Position numbers and translations under genes: made by a program
Assembly: GCA_964508915.1 (NCBI GenBank)
Contig: CAZDVK010000011.1
Location: 1 to 55,380, forward strand
Direction of reading: 5' to 3'
Origin: CAZDVK01 sp964508915
Lineage (GTDB): Bacteria; Pseudomonadota; Alphaproteobacteria; Paracaedibacterales; CAIULA01
Length of the DNA stretch: 55,380 nt
Shown here: positions 17,404 to 27,006 of the stretch, piece after piece
Numbering within the stretch: the first letter of the stretch is position 1
Layout of the letters: every line of letters starts with the position of its first letter
Notes under the pieces: generated by a model
What the model was told of the DNA's origin: nothing
What the model saw: the letters and a program-made list of their open reading frames with translations, nothing else
Databases searched by the model: none

Positions 17404-20189
17404 TAGGCCACCTCCAACACAACGGTTTCACATCGATGGCATAACTCTGCGTGCGTGCGGTTATCACTTACACCTACTTCTTCCATGTGGCGCCAACACC
17501 GGGCACATTTTTGACCGTCAGCCAAGGTTACAACAACGCCTACATCGGCCACATCATCTAACGTGACGGCATTGGCCGGTGGTTGGGCCGTCAATAAAGT
17601 GGCACCCGATGTGATGGATAATTCTGCTAAGTCGACCTGCTGCAATAGGTGCGCCACAGAATTGGTGGCGTAAATGGCCACATGGGCTTGAAGGCTGGAA
17701 CCAATGGTTTTGGCAGACCGTTCCAATTCGAGGGCGTTTGTGACCACACGACGTACATCGCGAATTATTTTCCAATCTTTCGCTAAATTGTCTTGCTGCC
17801 AGCTATCTGAAATATCGGGCAACATACGTTCATGAATACTGTCAAAGTCATCATCAAAGCGGGCATTGTTGTAAGCAAACCAGGCTTCTTCGGCGGTAAA
17901 GCTGAGAACAGGCGCCAGCCAATGGACCAAACACAAAAACACCTGGTTCATCACCATACGGGTGGCTTTGCGTTTTAATGATGCGGTGCTATCGCAATAA
18001 AGGGTATCTTTTCGAATATCGAAATAAAAAGCCGATAAATCCACTGAACAAAAAGTATGCAGGGCCGTATAAAAAGTTGAAAAATCAAATTCTTGGCGGC
18101 ACTTGGCGTGCAACGTTTTAAGGCCATGTAGCTGGTGAAGTACCCATTTTTCCAAAGGGGGTAATTGGTCAAAAACAACGGTTTCAGAATTTTCATACCC
18201 ATCCAAAGCGCCCAATAAGTACCGCAGCGTGTTGCGGAAGCGCCGGTAAATATCTTCCTGATGTTTTAAAATGTCAGCCCCTAAACGCACATCTTCGCTG
18301 TAATCTGAATTTACAACCCACAGGCGCAAAATATCAGCCCCTTGGTTTTGGGTAATTTCCTGTGGCGATAATCCGTTGCCAGCTGATTTAGACATTTTAT
18401 AGCCTTTTTCATCCAGCACAAATCCATGGGTTACCACATTTTTATAAGGGGCTTGGCCTGTAAGTGCGGTGGATACCATCAGCGATGATTGAAACCACCC
18501 GCGGTGCTGGTCGGACCCTTCAAAATACAGGTCTGCCGGCCAAATTTGGTTTGGGCGGTCTTTCAATACAAATATATTCGTGCAGGCACTATCAAACCAA
18601 ACATCTAATGTGTCATTGGTTTTTTCGTAAATAGCAGGATCATGTAGATCTTTCAAAAAATAGGCTGCATCAAATTTTTGCCAGGCTTCAATGCCGTGTT
18701 CGGCAATGGCGTCAATGACCCGTTGGTTGACCTGTTCATCTTTCAATGGTTCGCCTGTTTCTTTATGCAAGAAAAGGGTAATGGGAACGCCCCACACCCG
18801 TTGGCGCGATAGGCACCAATCAGGCCTGTTTTCTACCATGCTGTGAATGCGGTTGCGCCCTTGTTGGGGGTACCAATTTGTATCATCAATGGCCTGAAGG
18901 GCTTGGTCCCGAATGGCATCTACTGATAAAAACCATTGGGATGTGGTGCGGTAAATAAGTGGTGTTTTTGACCGCCAAGAATGGGGGTAGCTGTGCACCA
19001 ATTTGTGGTGTGACAGTAAGCTTTGGCCTTTTTCAAGTTCTTCCAACACTAAAGGATTTACCTTATAAACATGGTGGCCTGCAAACAAAGGAACGTGGGC
19101 GTAATAAACACCATCACCGCCAACTGTGGCTGGAATTTCAAGGCCATATTGTTTACCCACTAAAAAGTCTTCCATACCATGACCAGGGGCCGTGTGTACC
19201 AAACCTGTACCCGTTTCTGTGGTGACATGGTCACCTGCTAATAGGGGCACATCAAAGTCATACCCTTTGCCACGCCATGGGTGGGAACACATAACACCTT
19301 CTAGTTTATGGCCCGGCAGGGTGTGAATGATTTTATAATTATTGATATTGGCCCGTTTGCAAAAATCTACCACCAGGTCTTTCACGACCAAAAACCGGCG
19401 GCTACTTTCTGATTCAATAATGGCGTAATCAAATTCTGGCCCATACGAAATGGCGCGGTTTCCAGGTAACGTCCAAGGGGTTGTGGTCCAAATAACGGCA
19501 TCTACACCATCTAATTCTGGCACCTGTGTGTTAATAATGGGAAAGGCCACATCAATGGCATCACTGGTGTGGTCTTGGTATTCCACTTCGGCTTCGGCCA
19601 ATGCCGTTTGTTCAATGACTGACCACGAAACAGGCCGCATGCCTTTATATAAAAGGCCTTTCATAAAAATGGCCAATAGCTGTTCCGCAATGCGGGCTTC
19701 GGTTTTGGGTTCCATCGTAATGTATGGGTTTTTAAAATCGGCCACAATACCCAGGCGTTGTAATTCTTCTTTTTGCGTATCAACCCATTTTTGGGCAAAA
19801 GTGCGACATTCTTGAATGAAATCTAAAACCGATATGTCTTCTTTTTTGAGACCTTTTTTACGGTAATTTTCTTCGATTTTCCATTCAATGGGTAGGCCAT
19901 GACAATCCCACCCGGGTATCATAGGCGCGTCATACCCCAACATTTGATAGGTTTTATTAACGATGTCTTTTAAAATTTCACTTAAAGCATGGCCCATATG
20001 AATGTTGCCATTGGCGTAAGGGGGGCCAAAATGTAAAATAAACTTTTTCTTTCCTTCAGCTTGAGAACGAAGCCGGTCATAAACGTTCCGCTTTTGCCAA
20101 AATTTCAAAATTTCAGGTTCTTTTGTTGCAAGGCCTGCCTTCATAGCAAAAGAAGTTTTAGGAAGAAAAACAGAGTCTTTAAAGTCCAT
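17403..20189 (-). CDS. ileS: Isoleucyl-tRNA synthetase
   Basis: 928 residues from ATG 20189 (MDFKDSVFLPKTSFAMKAGL); an open frame continues 48 codons further up but overlaps the neighbouring cyclase gene and adds unrelated sequence. The HIGH motif appears as NGNIHMGHALSEILKD and KMSKS as GYKMSKSAGNG. The C-terminus carries a Cys4 zinc site (CARCWRHM, CHRCETVV). The editing domain (around TTTPWTLPGNRAI and TGLVHTAPGHG) is present. It charges tRNA-Ile and forms an operon with hisS. Confidence 0.97.
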   Translation of the reverse strand: MDFKDSVFLPKTSFAMKAGLATKEPEILKFWQKRNVYDRLRSQAEGKKKFILHFGPPYANGNIHMGHALSEILKDIVNKTYQMLGYDAPMIPGWDCHGLPIEWKIEENYRKKGLKKEDISVLDFIQECRTFAQKWVDTQKEELQRLGIVADFKNPYITMEPKTEARIAEQLLAIFMKGLLYKGMRPVSWSVIEQTALAEAEVEYQDHTSDAIDVAFPIINTQVPELDGVDAVIWTTTPWTLPGNRAISYGPEFDYAIIESESSRRFLVVKDLVVDFCKRANINNYKIIHTLPGHKLEGVMCSHPWRGKGYDFDVPLLAGDHVTTETGTGLVHTAPGHGMEDFLVGKQYGLEIPATVGGDGVYYAHVPLFAGHHVYKVNPLVLEELEKGQSLLSHHKLVHSYPHSWRSKTPLIYRTTSQWFLSVDAIRDQALQAIDDTNWYPQQGRNRIHSMVENRPDWCLSRQRVWGVPITLFLHKETGEPLKDEQVNQRVIDAIAEHGIEAWQKFDAAYFLKDLHDPAIYEKTNDTLDVWFDSACTNIFVLKDRPNQIWPADLYFEGSDQHRGWFQSSLMVSTALTGQAPYKNVVTHGFVLDEKGYKMSKSAGNGLSPQEITQNQGADILRLWVVNSDYSEDVRLGADILKHQEDIYRRFRNTLRYLLGALDGYENSETVVFDQLPPLEKWVLHQLHGLKTLHAKCRQEFDFSTFYTALHTFCSVDLSAFYFDIRKDTLYCDSTASLKRKATRMVMNQVFLCLVHWLAPVLSFTAEEAWFAYNNARFDDDFDSIHERMLPDISDSWQQDNLAKDWKIIRDVRRVVTNALELERSAKTIGSSLQAHVAIYATNSVAHLLQQVDLAELSITSGATLLTAQPPANAVTLDDVADVGVVVTLADGQKCARCWRHMEEVGVSDNRTHAELCHRCETVVLEVA

Positions 20190-20278
20190 AGTTAGTAATA
20201 AAAAGGATAAAATATTATCACCAGTTATACCGTCCGAGGGACAAATGTACAATGTTCTTGGTAAGGGCGCTTTTAAGA

Positions 20279-20965
20279 CTATGGCATATTTTTCGGAACA
20301 AACGCCACAAAACGTACAGGCGCTTCGGTGCAATTTATTTTGATGGGAAGGGGAAGGGCAAAAGCCCCAGTGGGCGGTAATTTTGAAGCATTGGCTATAT
20401 TTTCGACAATGTATTTACCAGTTTTTAGAAAAACGTCGTGAACTGGGTACCCATCTTCAGGGCGATCAGGTGATAAAGTGTCAATGCCAATGCCATTGAC
20501 ATCACGACTCAGTAAAAACTCAGCTGCTTCTTTTGAAATAGATGGAAAAACATGGTTGTTCCGATATTTTTCAGGAAATAACCAAAACTGTTCCCACCCT
20601 GTAGAGACGATGACAAAGCTGTTGCGGGGGATAGTTCCATGTTGGGCTTCAAATTTTTTAATATCATCAACGCTAAGCGAATATCGTTCATGCACCACAT
20701 GGCGGATGTCTAGTACAATGCAGGGGCTTAAAAAATGTTCGACAGGCAATAAATCAATAGTGGCACCGCCAGGAACACAATGAGCCGGTGCGTCCATGTG
20801 GGTTCCGATACCGCAATGCAATTTAATTTGTTGAACCCTAAAGCTGGTAGAAAGGTTGGGGTCATAATCTAGTTTTGTTTCACTTGAAAATCCACACCCG
20901 CCGTTCCAAGAAGGTGATGTTTCGTGAAGGGCGTGCGTCAGATCAATAATCTGGTATGGAAACAT
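20279..20965 (-). CDS. Cyclase / kynurenine formamidase-like hydrolase
   Basis: 228 residues. DLTHALHETSPSW near the start and HCGIGTHMDAPAHCVPGG are the metal-binding signature (HxGTHxDAPxH) of the cyclase/arylformamidase family, with GIDTLSPDRP later. Members hydrolyse amides or act in small-molecule breakdown; the substrate cannot be told from sequence. No signal peptide is seen. No kynurenine genes are adjacent, so a role in tryptophan breakdown is not supported. Confidence 0.88.
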   Translation of the reverse strand: MFPYQIIDLTHALHETSPSWNGGCGFSSETKLDYDPNLSTSFRVQQIKLHCGIGTHMDAPAHCVPGGATIDLLPVEHFLSPCIVLDIRHVVHERYSLSVDDIKKFEAQHGTIPRNSFVIVSTGWEQFWLFPEKYRNNHVFPSISKEAAEFLLSRDVNGIGIDTLSPDRPEDGYPVHDVFLKTGKYIVENIANASKLPPTGAFALPLPIKINCTEAPVRFVAFVPKNMP

Positions 20966-21033
20966 AGAAATTTTAAGTCACGTGTTTTGATAGTTAACCA
21001 TACCTTTAAAATATTTTAGTTTTCTAGTTATAA

Positions 21034-21678
21034 CTACCCACTACAGCCAAAAATAGCATCTGTTAGTCGGGAACAAGACCACCTGAGCCCACTAAAAAGA
21101 AGGGTAAAATTTCCAGAAAAAGGTACGTAGTACGATGACGCGTCAATATGTTCAGCGCACAAAGCACCTGGAATCCTGGGGGGAGACGGTGCATCGATGT
21201 AGTCAATATCAACTGGGTAATTAACGCAAGCGTAATAGTCAGGCATTGCGTCAGAATTTAAGTAAAGTGGCTGCCAGCAGTTCTCGCTTATATAAAAATC
21301 TTTCATGTACTGAATGCAAATTTTATCAAGAGGTGGCGGGTCTATCATGTGTATCCCAGATGACGTGGACATATGCCAGATAAAAACACCAACGCCGGCT
21401 GCAACTGTTACAACAGCTAAGGGAACCAAAACTTTTTTTCTGCATAACACTTCATTAAAACAGGCGCCCCCAGAGTTCCAAAGACAGCGAAGCCATGAAC
21501 ATCTTTTGCCTGACGAAACAGCAACATGTTCTGAAAAATCAGTTGATACAGCTTCTTGGATAGGAACCACAATACTGTGATGAGGGACCGTATCATCAAC
21601 TGCTTTATCATCAGCTGCATAACAAGGTGCGAAAACAAATAAAACCCATAGAATTCGGATAATTTTTTTCATGCGCAT
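21034..21678 (-). CDS. Exported or membrane-anchored protein, unknown
   Basis: 214 residues, or 212 if translation starts at the second Met (21672, MKKIIRILW). GGAGATGCGC lies just upstream. A signal peptide ends near APCYAADD. A second hydrophobic segment (VLVPLAVVTVAAGVGVFIW, about residues 85-103) would anchor the protein, leaving a C-terminal domain with eight cysteines that could form disulfides. No family is recognised. Confidence 0.72.
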   Translation of the reverse strand: MRMKKIIRILWVLFVFAPCYAADDKAVDDTVPHHSIVVPIQEAVSTDFSEHVAVSSGKRCSWLRCLWNSGGACFNEVLCRKKVLVPLAVVTVAAGVGVFIWHMSTSSGIHMIDPPPLDKICIQYMKDFYISENCWQPLYLNSDAMPDYYACVNYPVDIDYIDAPSPPRIPGALCAEHIDASSYYVPFSGNFTLLFSGLRWSCSRLTDAIFGCSG

Positions 21679-21785
21679 CTCCTACTTCCTGTATATGAAA
21701 AAGGTAGGTCAAAAAGATTAATTTTACGTAAACAATCTGATATTACGTATTAATACACGATATATTTGTTTTTGTACATAATCTT

Positions 21786-21880
21786 GTGGAGAAATTGCCG
21801 CGCCTTGGTTTTTCTGGCGCGCGCGCAGGGCCATGACTGGGCCCTACAAGGGCCAGGGTTGCATCTGGCACCTTATTTTT
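21786..21880. other. GC-rich island with nested inverted repeats
   Basis: Between proS and the exported protein gene, AT-rich sequence gives way to a GC-rich block. GCCGCGCC pairs with GGCGCGCGC around a T-rich loop, and GGGCCATGACTGGGCCC is followed by GGGCC. It could be a structured RNA, a factor-assisted terminator for proS or a decayed repeat. No open frame covers it. Confidence 0.4.
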
Positions 21881-21924
21881 GTACGGATTTTTCTATTTAT
21901 AACTATACGCAGGATGATGCAGGG

Positions 21925-23223
21925 CTAAACTAAGACTTTGGCAAAGGGGCGGTGTGCCTCAATAAACTGATCAATAGACATATTAGCTCTTTCATTTGTA
22001 CGGCGATTTTTAACCTCAACGGTACCGCTTTCCAAACTTTTAGCACCAATAATAATATGCCAAGGTAAGCCAATCAAATCCATATGGGCGAATTTGACAC
22101 CAGGCCTTTCAGTCCGATCATCATAAAGGGTATCAATACCGGCTTTTCTCAATTTTTGGTAGCAGCTTTCTGCCAATGCGTCAGCAGCTTCGTCACCTGA
22201 TTTAGCATTCATCAATCCTACGTGAAAAGGGGCTACGGAATCTGGCCATATAATGCCATGCTCGTCATGGTTCGCCTCAATAATGGCGCCAACTAAACGC
22301 GATACACCAATACCGTAAGAACCCATTTCAGGAATGATAGATTCTCCATTTGGCCCTGTAACACTTAAGTTCATAGCTTTTGAATACTTCGTGCCAAAAT
22401 AAAAAATATGCCCCACTTCAATGCCACGAGCTGTTTTGAGTTGGCATTCTTGATTGCAGTTATTGGGGTCATGCTTTTCGTCAGCTGCTGCATATAAGTG
22501 CTGCATATGGTCAAAAGTCATTTGTTCCGTTGTTAGGGCATCATAAGCGGCATCATAATAAATGGTGCTTTCGCCTGTGGGTGCCACAATTTGAAATTCG
22601 TGGCTTAGGTCACCCCCAATAGCGCCGGAATCAGCACGAACAGGAATGGCTGTTAAACCCATCCTTTTAAATGTAACTAAATAACTTTCATAAACCCTTT
22701 TATAGGTTTCTTTAGCCGCTTCGTAGGTTAAATCAAATGAATAACCATCTTTCATGAAAAATTCACGGCCGCGCATAACACCAAAGCGTGGGCGGATTTC
22801 ATCGCGGAATTTCCAACCAATTTGATATAAAACTTGGGGTAGTTGGCGATAGCTTTGAATATATTGCCGCACAATGTCAGTTATGACCTCTTCGTTGGTT
22901 GGGCCATACAGCATTTCCCGTTCGTGGCGGTCTTTAAAGCGCAGCATTTCTTTACCGTAATCTTCATAGCGGCCGCTTTCCTGCCACAACGTTGCTGGTT
23001 GAAGGGTGGGCATTAAAACTCGGTGGCATCCAATGCGGTCTTGTTCTTCGGCCACAATACGTTCAATGTTTTGCAAAACACGCAATCCCAGTGGCAACCA
23101 TGAATAAATACCAGCTGTTGTTTGGTTAATCATGCCAGCCCGAAGCATCAGGCGGTGTGACGCTATTTGAGCCTCGGCTGGGGTTTCCTTTAATGTGGGC
23201 AAAAAATACTGGGTTAGGCGCAT
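21925..23223 (-). CDS. proS: Prolyl-tRNA synthetase, short bacterial type
   Basis: 432 residues. Class II motif 2 is in KFRDEIRPRFGVMRGREFFM and motif 3 in GSYGIGVSRLVGAIIE. The ~180-residue INS editing domain that splits motifs 2 and 3 in E. coli ProRS is missing, as is normal for the alphaproteobacterial short form. Hence misacylated Ala-tRNA-Pro would need a separate editing protein. The gene stands alone on the minus strand. Confidence 0.97.
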   Translation of the reverse strand: MRLTQYFLPTLKETPAEAQIASHRLMLRAGMINQTTAGIYSWLPLGLRVLQNIERIVAEEQDRIGCHRVLMPTLQPATLWQESGRYEDYGKEMLRFKDRHEREMLYGPTNEEVITDIVRQYIQSYRQLPQVLYQIGWKFRDEIRPRFGVMRGREFFMKDGYSFDLTYEAAKETYKRVYESYLVTFKRMGLTAIPVRADSGAIGGDLSHEFQIVAPTGESTIYYDAAYDALTTEQMTFDHMQHLYAAADEKHDPNNCNQECQLKTARGIEVGHIFYFGTKYSKAMNLSVTGPNGESIIPEMGSYGIGVSRLVGAIIEANHDEHGIIWPDSVAPFHVGLMNAKSGDEAADALAESCYQKLRKAGIDTLYDDRTERPGVKFAHMDLIGLPWHIIIGAKSLESGTVEVKNRRTNERANMSIDQFIEAHRPFAKVLV

Positions 23224-23378
23224 AACATGTGATCTTTAAAACAAAAAACAATGTTTTATTTGTAGCGGATTGCTTAGACCCTGACCATAAAATTTTCAAG
23301 GGTTCCCCGCCTTTGTTCAGAACTTATTAATCTTTTTCTGTCATCTTATCCATACTAAATGTGTTCTTAGGTTATATA

Positions 23379-24392
23379 ATGAAAAAAATTGTTTTTATTT
23401 TTTTTGTAAGTTTATTTACTTTAAATAATTGTACAGCATCAAACGTTTCTAAACTTTCTTCTGGAACAGCCAGCTGTTTCAAAGAAGGGGAAATTGCGCA
23501 TGAAGGGGTTTCTTGTGAACTATCCGCCTTTCAATACTATAAAGGCAAGCTTTTAACAGCAAGCGATAAGGAAGAAGGCCGTGTTTTGGTTTATGACCCA
23601 AAAGCTTTAGAGGCAGGGGGGCAGAAAATTCCTTTGAGCCAGGATATTATTTTACCAGAAACTTATAAGGTTGCTAAAGTTGAAAGTATGACAACATTCC
23701 ATGATTGGGTTCTTGTCGTGGGGTCATACATCCGAACAGATTTGCCCCAGTACTGTCGTATTGTGGCTTTTAAATATGACCCTTTAAAAAATGAGGCAAC
23801 TCAGCATCATCTTGTAGCGGATACTGAGATTCGCAAAAACATAGCAAATTTCTTTGATAATGCACCCTATTTTAAAGTGGAAGGGGCCGCCATTAAACCA
23901 GACGCTGAAAATACAACTGAAGGAACGTTATACTTAGGTGTTCGGGAAGCCGGTGAAGGCTATAAGGAGGGAGAGTTTAAGTATTATACGCGAATTCTGT
24001 CTGTAAGAATTAAACAAGAAGGGGGTCATTTGAAATTGGACCCCGCTACATGGGGATTAGTCTACGACATGACTGACAAAAACCCAGAACAAGGTATATC
24101 AGACCTGGCCTATGACCAAAAAACGAACTATTTGTACATGACCACATCATTCGAAAAAAATGGGAAGTTAGATGCAGCTTTGTGGCGAATTTCTTTTGCA
24201 GATTTTTTTGAAAAGAAAGATTTTACCAAACTTGACGGGGTTTCTTTTGATGGTCTGAAGATAGAAGGCATAACTTTGTCTGAGGATGGAAAAATTTTCC
24301 TTGTGGCAGATCAAGATCGTGTTCCAACAGGTATTGAAGGAAAACCACGGGAGCTTTACGAGGCGCCTTACATGGTTTTAAAAGCTAAATAA
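23379..24392 (+). CDS. Exported beta-propeller-like protein, unknown
   Basis: 337 residues from ATG 23379; an in-frame GTG 18 bases upstream lacks a better ribosome-binding site. The start MKKIVFIFFVSLFTLNNCTA is a signal peptide. The mature protein has repeated strand-turn phrases such as GKLLTASDKEEGRVLVYDP, GISDLAYDQKTNYLYMTTS and LKIEGITLSEDGKIFLVAD. These resemble blades of SdiA-regulated or esterase-like propellers. The family assignment is tentative and no catalytic residues can be named. Confidence 0.72.
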   Translation: MKKIVFIFFVSLFTLNNCTASNVSKLSSGTASCFKEGEIAHEGVSCELSAFQYYKGKLLTASDKEEGRVLVYDPKALEAGGQKIPLSQDIILPETYKVAKVESMTTFHDWVLVVGSYIRTDLPQYCRIVAFKYDPLKNEATQHHLVADTEIRKNIANFFDNAPYFKVEGAAIKPDAENTTEGTLYLGVREAGEGYKEGEFKYYTRILSVRIKQEGGHLKLDPATWGLVYDMTDKNPEQGISDLAYDQKTNYLYMTTSFEKNGKLDAALWRISFADFFEKKDFTKLDGVSFDGLKIEGITLSEDGKIFLVADQDRVPTGIEGKPRELYEAPYMVLKAK

Positions 24393-24464
24393 TCCTTGAA
24401 ATCCAATTGAAAAAGAGGGCGTTAAGGGGAGAAGGCAAAGCCTGTATAAAATATGGCTATACGA

Positions 24465-24520
24465 TTTTTAAAAAGAGGCTGATGGTTAGCTTTTTAAAAC
24501 CTAAGATCAACCTCTTTGTG
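24465..24520 (-). terminator. Terminator between convergent genes
   Basis: AAAGAGG (24472-24478) and CCTCTTT (24511-24517) pair, with TGAT/ATCA extending the stem after one mismatch. On the minus strand the hairpin is followed by five T, so it would end the gene at 24546-24956. On the plus strand the tail is poor in T. Confidence 0.7.
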
Positions 24521-24545
24521 TACCAAAATGATCGATGCAACTAAA

Positions 24546-24956
24546 CTAAGAGCTGCCTTTAGGCTGTGTTACTTCCTTGAGGGCCTTCAAAAAGTCCCCC
24601 ATGAATTTTTCTGGCGGAGGCGCTGTTGGCGCTGGTGCAATAGCATCAACACCTTCGCCCAGTTGGGGTGTTTCACGTTCATCAACATAAGCTGCAATCA
24701 ATATAACTGTGCGGCCGGTTCGTTTGGGCTCTACAGGTACAACGCTTGTTCTTTTTTTAACAAATGGAAAGCAACCACATGTTACGCCCCGTTCAATAAT
24801 TTCTTGTTCAATGTCATTGGGCGGTGTTCCAACAGCGGTTGCCATGTAACGACCTACCCGGTCGTTTGCACGATGAGCTGTCATGTCATCCATGGCATTC
24901 ACAAAAGAAGCTATCATTAATAATCCGCTTAAAGTCCATAACTGCTTGATTTTCAT
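24546..24956 (-). CDS. Small exported protein, unknown
   Basis: 136 residues with a clear signal peptide (MKIKQLWTLSGLLMIASFVN, cut near NAMDD). AGGGGAATTTTATG is its ribosome-binding site and start, the same wording as before the 600-residue exported protein at 48482-50284. The mature part has GVTCGCFPFVKKR and a proline-rich stretch (APAPTAPPPEK). An antisense frame at 24516-24920 is rejected because it has neither signal nor ribosome-binding site. Function unknown. Confidence 0.7.
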   Translation of the reverse strand: MKIKQLWTLSGLLMIASFVNAMDDMTAHRANDRVGRYMATAVGTPPNDIEQEIIERGVTCGCFPFVKKRTSVVPVEPKRTGRTVILIAAYVDERETPQLGEGVDAIAPAPTAPPPEKFMGDFLKALKEVTQPKGSS

Positions 24957-25131
24957 AAAATTCCCCTACAGTTAAATAAAAGTCTCTGTATTTATTCTAT
25001 CTATATAATTATTAATTATTAGATAATATTATAGATGTAATAAAATATTTTATATTAATAATATGTTAACTTTTTATAGTCATTCTTGTAGGTGGATTAT
25101 TTAAACAATCTTTTATAAGGAGTATTTTTTT

Positions 25132-26091
25132 ATGATGAAGACCAATTTTAAACTAAAACTAATGGCGGCTTCTCTAGTGACGTTATCCATTATGACTTTA
25201 GAAGTCAGTGCTGCTAGTGATGGAGAGAAAAAGTTGGCAGCAGGTATGAAGGCAAAAGAAAGTGCTTCATTTGGTGATGTTCTAGAAGGGGAAAAAGATT
25301 TTGGTGATATGAGCACCGGTAAAAAAACTGCTGCTATTGTTGGTTTGGGTGCTATTGGCGGTGGGGCCGCTGGATATAGACTGGCAACAAGTGTTTTGGG
25401 CGAAGGTTTTATTGGAAAAACTGTTGGTAGTGTTACGGGGCTTGGGGGAGTTGTCATTGGTACAACTGTAGGTGCGGCTGGTTCCCTTTTCTATTATGGT
25501 CCAAAAGCAGCAGTATCAGGGCTTGCACATGGTTTCAAAAAATTGGGTTGTAAAACAGGATGCGCTGTAAAAGATGTGAATGCGCAGGTAGCAAGCTTTG
25601 ATTCCGCTAGTCCGGATGGAGACCTTGTTGGTAAAATGGCACATTGCCTGTCAAAATGTCAGTTGACCGATACAAAAAACTATACATGTGCTATTTTGCA
25701 ATATAAATTCAGCAGTCCAGATAAGGTTGTTGACATGGCCAAGTTATTGAATGAAGGGCCAACCAATTCAAAAAGGGCATCGACAAAATTAGAAAAAATG
25801 TTTGTGGATGATGAATTCCCAAGAACATGCTTGGCTTCCATTTCTGACACTGAAAAGCAAGAAAATTTCAAGCAAAATTACGCTGCTATGTCATTTGCTG
25901 GCCGCATATTTATGGCTATTAGGCTTAAAACAATGGCGAAAAGTCAGGTTGAGTCAAATGCAAAACTAGCGGCGCTAACTAAACCAGGTGTTTTAGAGGA
26001 AGGCATTAAGAAAATCTTCTCTGTTGAAACAGAAGGTGCTTCTGATGCAGATGGTGCAAGCCCAGAAGCTGCATCGCCAGCTGCTAGCTAA
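25132..26091 (+). CDS. Exported glycine-rich membrane-active candidate
   Basis: 319 residues; AAGGAG at 25117-25122 supports ATG 25132. A signal peptide ends near LEVSAAS. Residues ~70-125 are two hydrophobic glycine-rich stretches (AIVGLGAIGGGAAGYRLA and GLGGVVIGTTVGAAGSLFYY) of the glycine-zipper kind that can insert into membranes. A Cys-containing region follows (CKTGCAVK, CLSKCQLT) and the tail is Ala/Ser/Asp-rich. No family is recognised. It stands alone and ends in its own terminator. Confidence 0.78.
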   Translation: MMKTNFKLKLMAASLVTLSIMTLEVSAASDGEKKLAAGMKAKESASFGDVLEGEKDFGDMSTGKKTAAIVGLGAIGGGAAGYRLATSVLGEGFIGKTVGSVTGLGGVVIGTTVGAAGSLFYYGPKAAVSGLAHGFKKLGCKTGCAVKDVNAQVASFDSASPDGDLVGKMAHCLSKCQLTDTKNYTCAILQYKFSSPDKVVDMAKLLNEGPTNSKRASTKLEKMFVDDEFPRTCLASISDTEKQENFKQNYAAMSFAGRIFMAIRLKTMAKSQVESNAKLAALTKPGVLEEGIKKIFSVETEGASDADGASPEAASPAAS

Positions 26092-26180
26092 GTTAAGAAA
26101 ACTTCTTTGATAGCTTTTGCAAAAAGTGTACGCTGCGTCGTTTTTTGCGGCAGCATGATTTAAATGAAAGCCATTAGATA

Positions 26181-26241
26181 GGGTGTGCCAGCTATTGTTA
26201 GATGTTTTTTCTAACATCGCTGAGCACGCCTTTCTTTTTTT
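26181..26241 (+). terminator. Two-part hairpin terminator
   Basis: GGGTGTGC pairs with GCACGCC (outer stem) and GTTAGA with TCTAAC (inner stem); the hairpin is followed by TTTCTTTTTTT. It lies ~90 bases after the exported glycine-rich protein gene and would end its transcript. Confidence 0.8.
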
Positions 26242-26333
26242 GAAAAATTCTTAGTGATTCAGACAAAATTTAGCTATTGTATCACTGAAATTTAGCATTT
26301 TTTGATAGGAAGTGCGTGTTTGTATAAAATTGA

Positions 26334-26362
26334 TTGTCTCTTGAAAATTTTTTAGCTACATT
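26334..26362 (+). promoter_or_regulatory. Possible promoter of aroK
   Basis: TTGTCT (26334-26339) and TACATT (26357-26362) are 17 bases apart. The predicted transcript start falls at or within a base or two of the ATG at 26369, which has no ribosome-binding site. This would make a leaderless mRNA. Both boxes match only partly. Confidence 0.35.
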
Positions 26363-26368
26363 TGTGCA

Positions 26369-26971
26369 ATGAATTATTACACAAATACAAACAGAACAAC
26401 GCCAACCATCAGCTTTATGCCGCCTAAAACTATCGTTTTGGTAGGTCTTATGGGGTGCGGCAAGACAAGTATCGGTCGACGACTTGCCAAAAAATTAGAG
26501 CTAGAATTTTTTGATTCTGACCACGAAGTGGAAGCTGCAGCCGGTTGCCCCATTAAGGAAATTCTATCTGTTTTTGGTGATGAAGCCTTCAAAAGTGGTG
26601 AAAACCGTGTTATAGCCAGACTTTTAGACCAGTCTGTTCATGTTTTGGCGACAGGTGGCGGTTCTTTTATGACAGATAAAACCCGCGAACTGATTAAAGA
26701 AAAAGCCATATCTGTTTGGTTGAATGCTGATTTACCAACGTTGGTTGCACGTGTTTCCAGGCGAAATGACCGCCCCATGCTGGGTGATGGCAACCAGGAA
26801 GAAGTTCTGGCACAGTTGATTGACGAGCGTTACCCCGTTTATAAAGGCGCTGATATTCATGTAGATACGTTTGATGAACCCACCAATGCAACGGTAGATC
26901 GCGTTATTTTAGCCATCAGTGAATTTGTGCGTCAACATTACCCAAATCATCACGTTTTAAAGTCTATTTAA
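26369..26971 (+). CDS. aroK: Shikimate kinase
   Basis: 200 residues from ATG 26369, or 184 from the internal ATG 26417 (MPPKTIVLVGLMGCGKTS). Neither start has a good ribosome-binding site. The P-loop is GLMGCGKTS, the shikimate-binding Asp lies in FFDSDHEVE, and LATGGGSFM and NDRPML are family motifs. It phosphorylates shikimate on the chorismate pathway. It is not next to aroB here, where it is often found. Confidence 0.95.
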   Translation: MNYYTNTNRTTPTISFMPPKTIVLVGLMGCGKTSIGRRLAKKLELEFFDSDHEVEAAAGCPIKEILSVFGDEAFKSGENRVIARLLDQSVHVLATGGGSFMTDKTRELIKEKAISVWLNADLPTLVARVSRRNDRPMLGDGNQEEVLAQLIDERYPVYKGADIHVDTFDEPTNATVDRVILAISEFVRQHYPNHHVLKSI

Positions 26972-27006
26972 TATTTTCCATAACAACTTAATTTAGGGAA
27001 TAAATT

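Noticed and set aside
20190..20333. Upstream extension of the ileS frame
   Set aside because: The extra 48 codons overlap the cyclase gene, and IleRS begins normally at the MDFKDS start.
21786..21880. tRNA or 6S RNA
   Set aside because: No cloverleaf or CCA-end pattern could be drawn, and no conserved 6S bubble was recognised; it is left as an unassigned structured island.
24516..24920. Plus-strand open frame of 134 codons
   Set aside because: It is antisense to the small exported protein at 24546-24956, has no ribosome-binding site and reads as Cys/Phe/Asn-rich shadow sequence.
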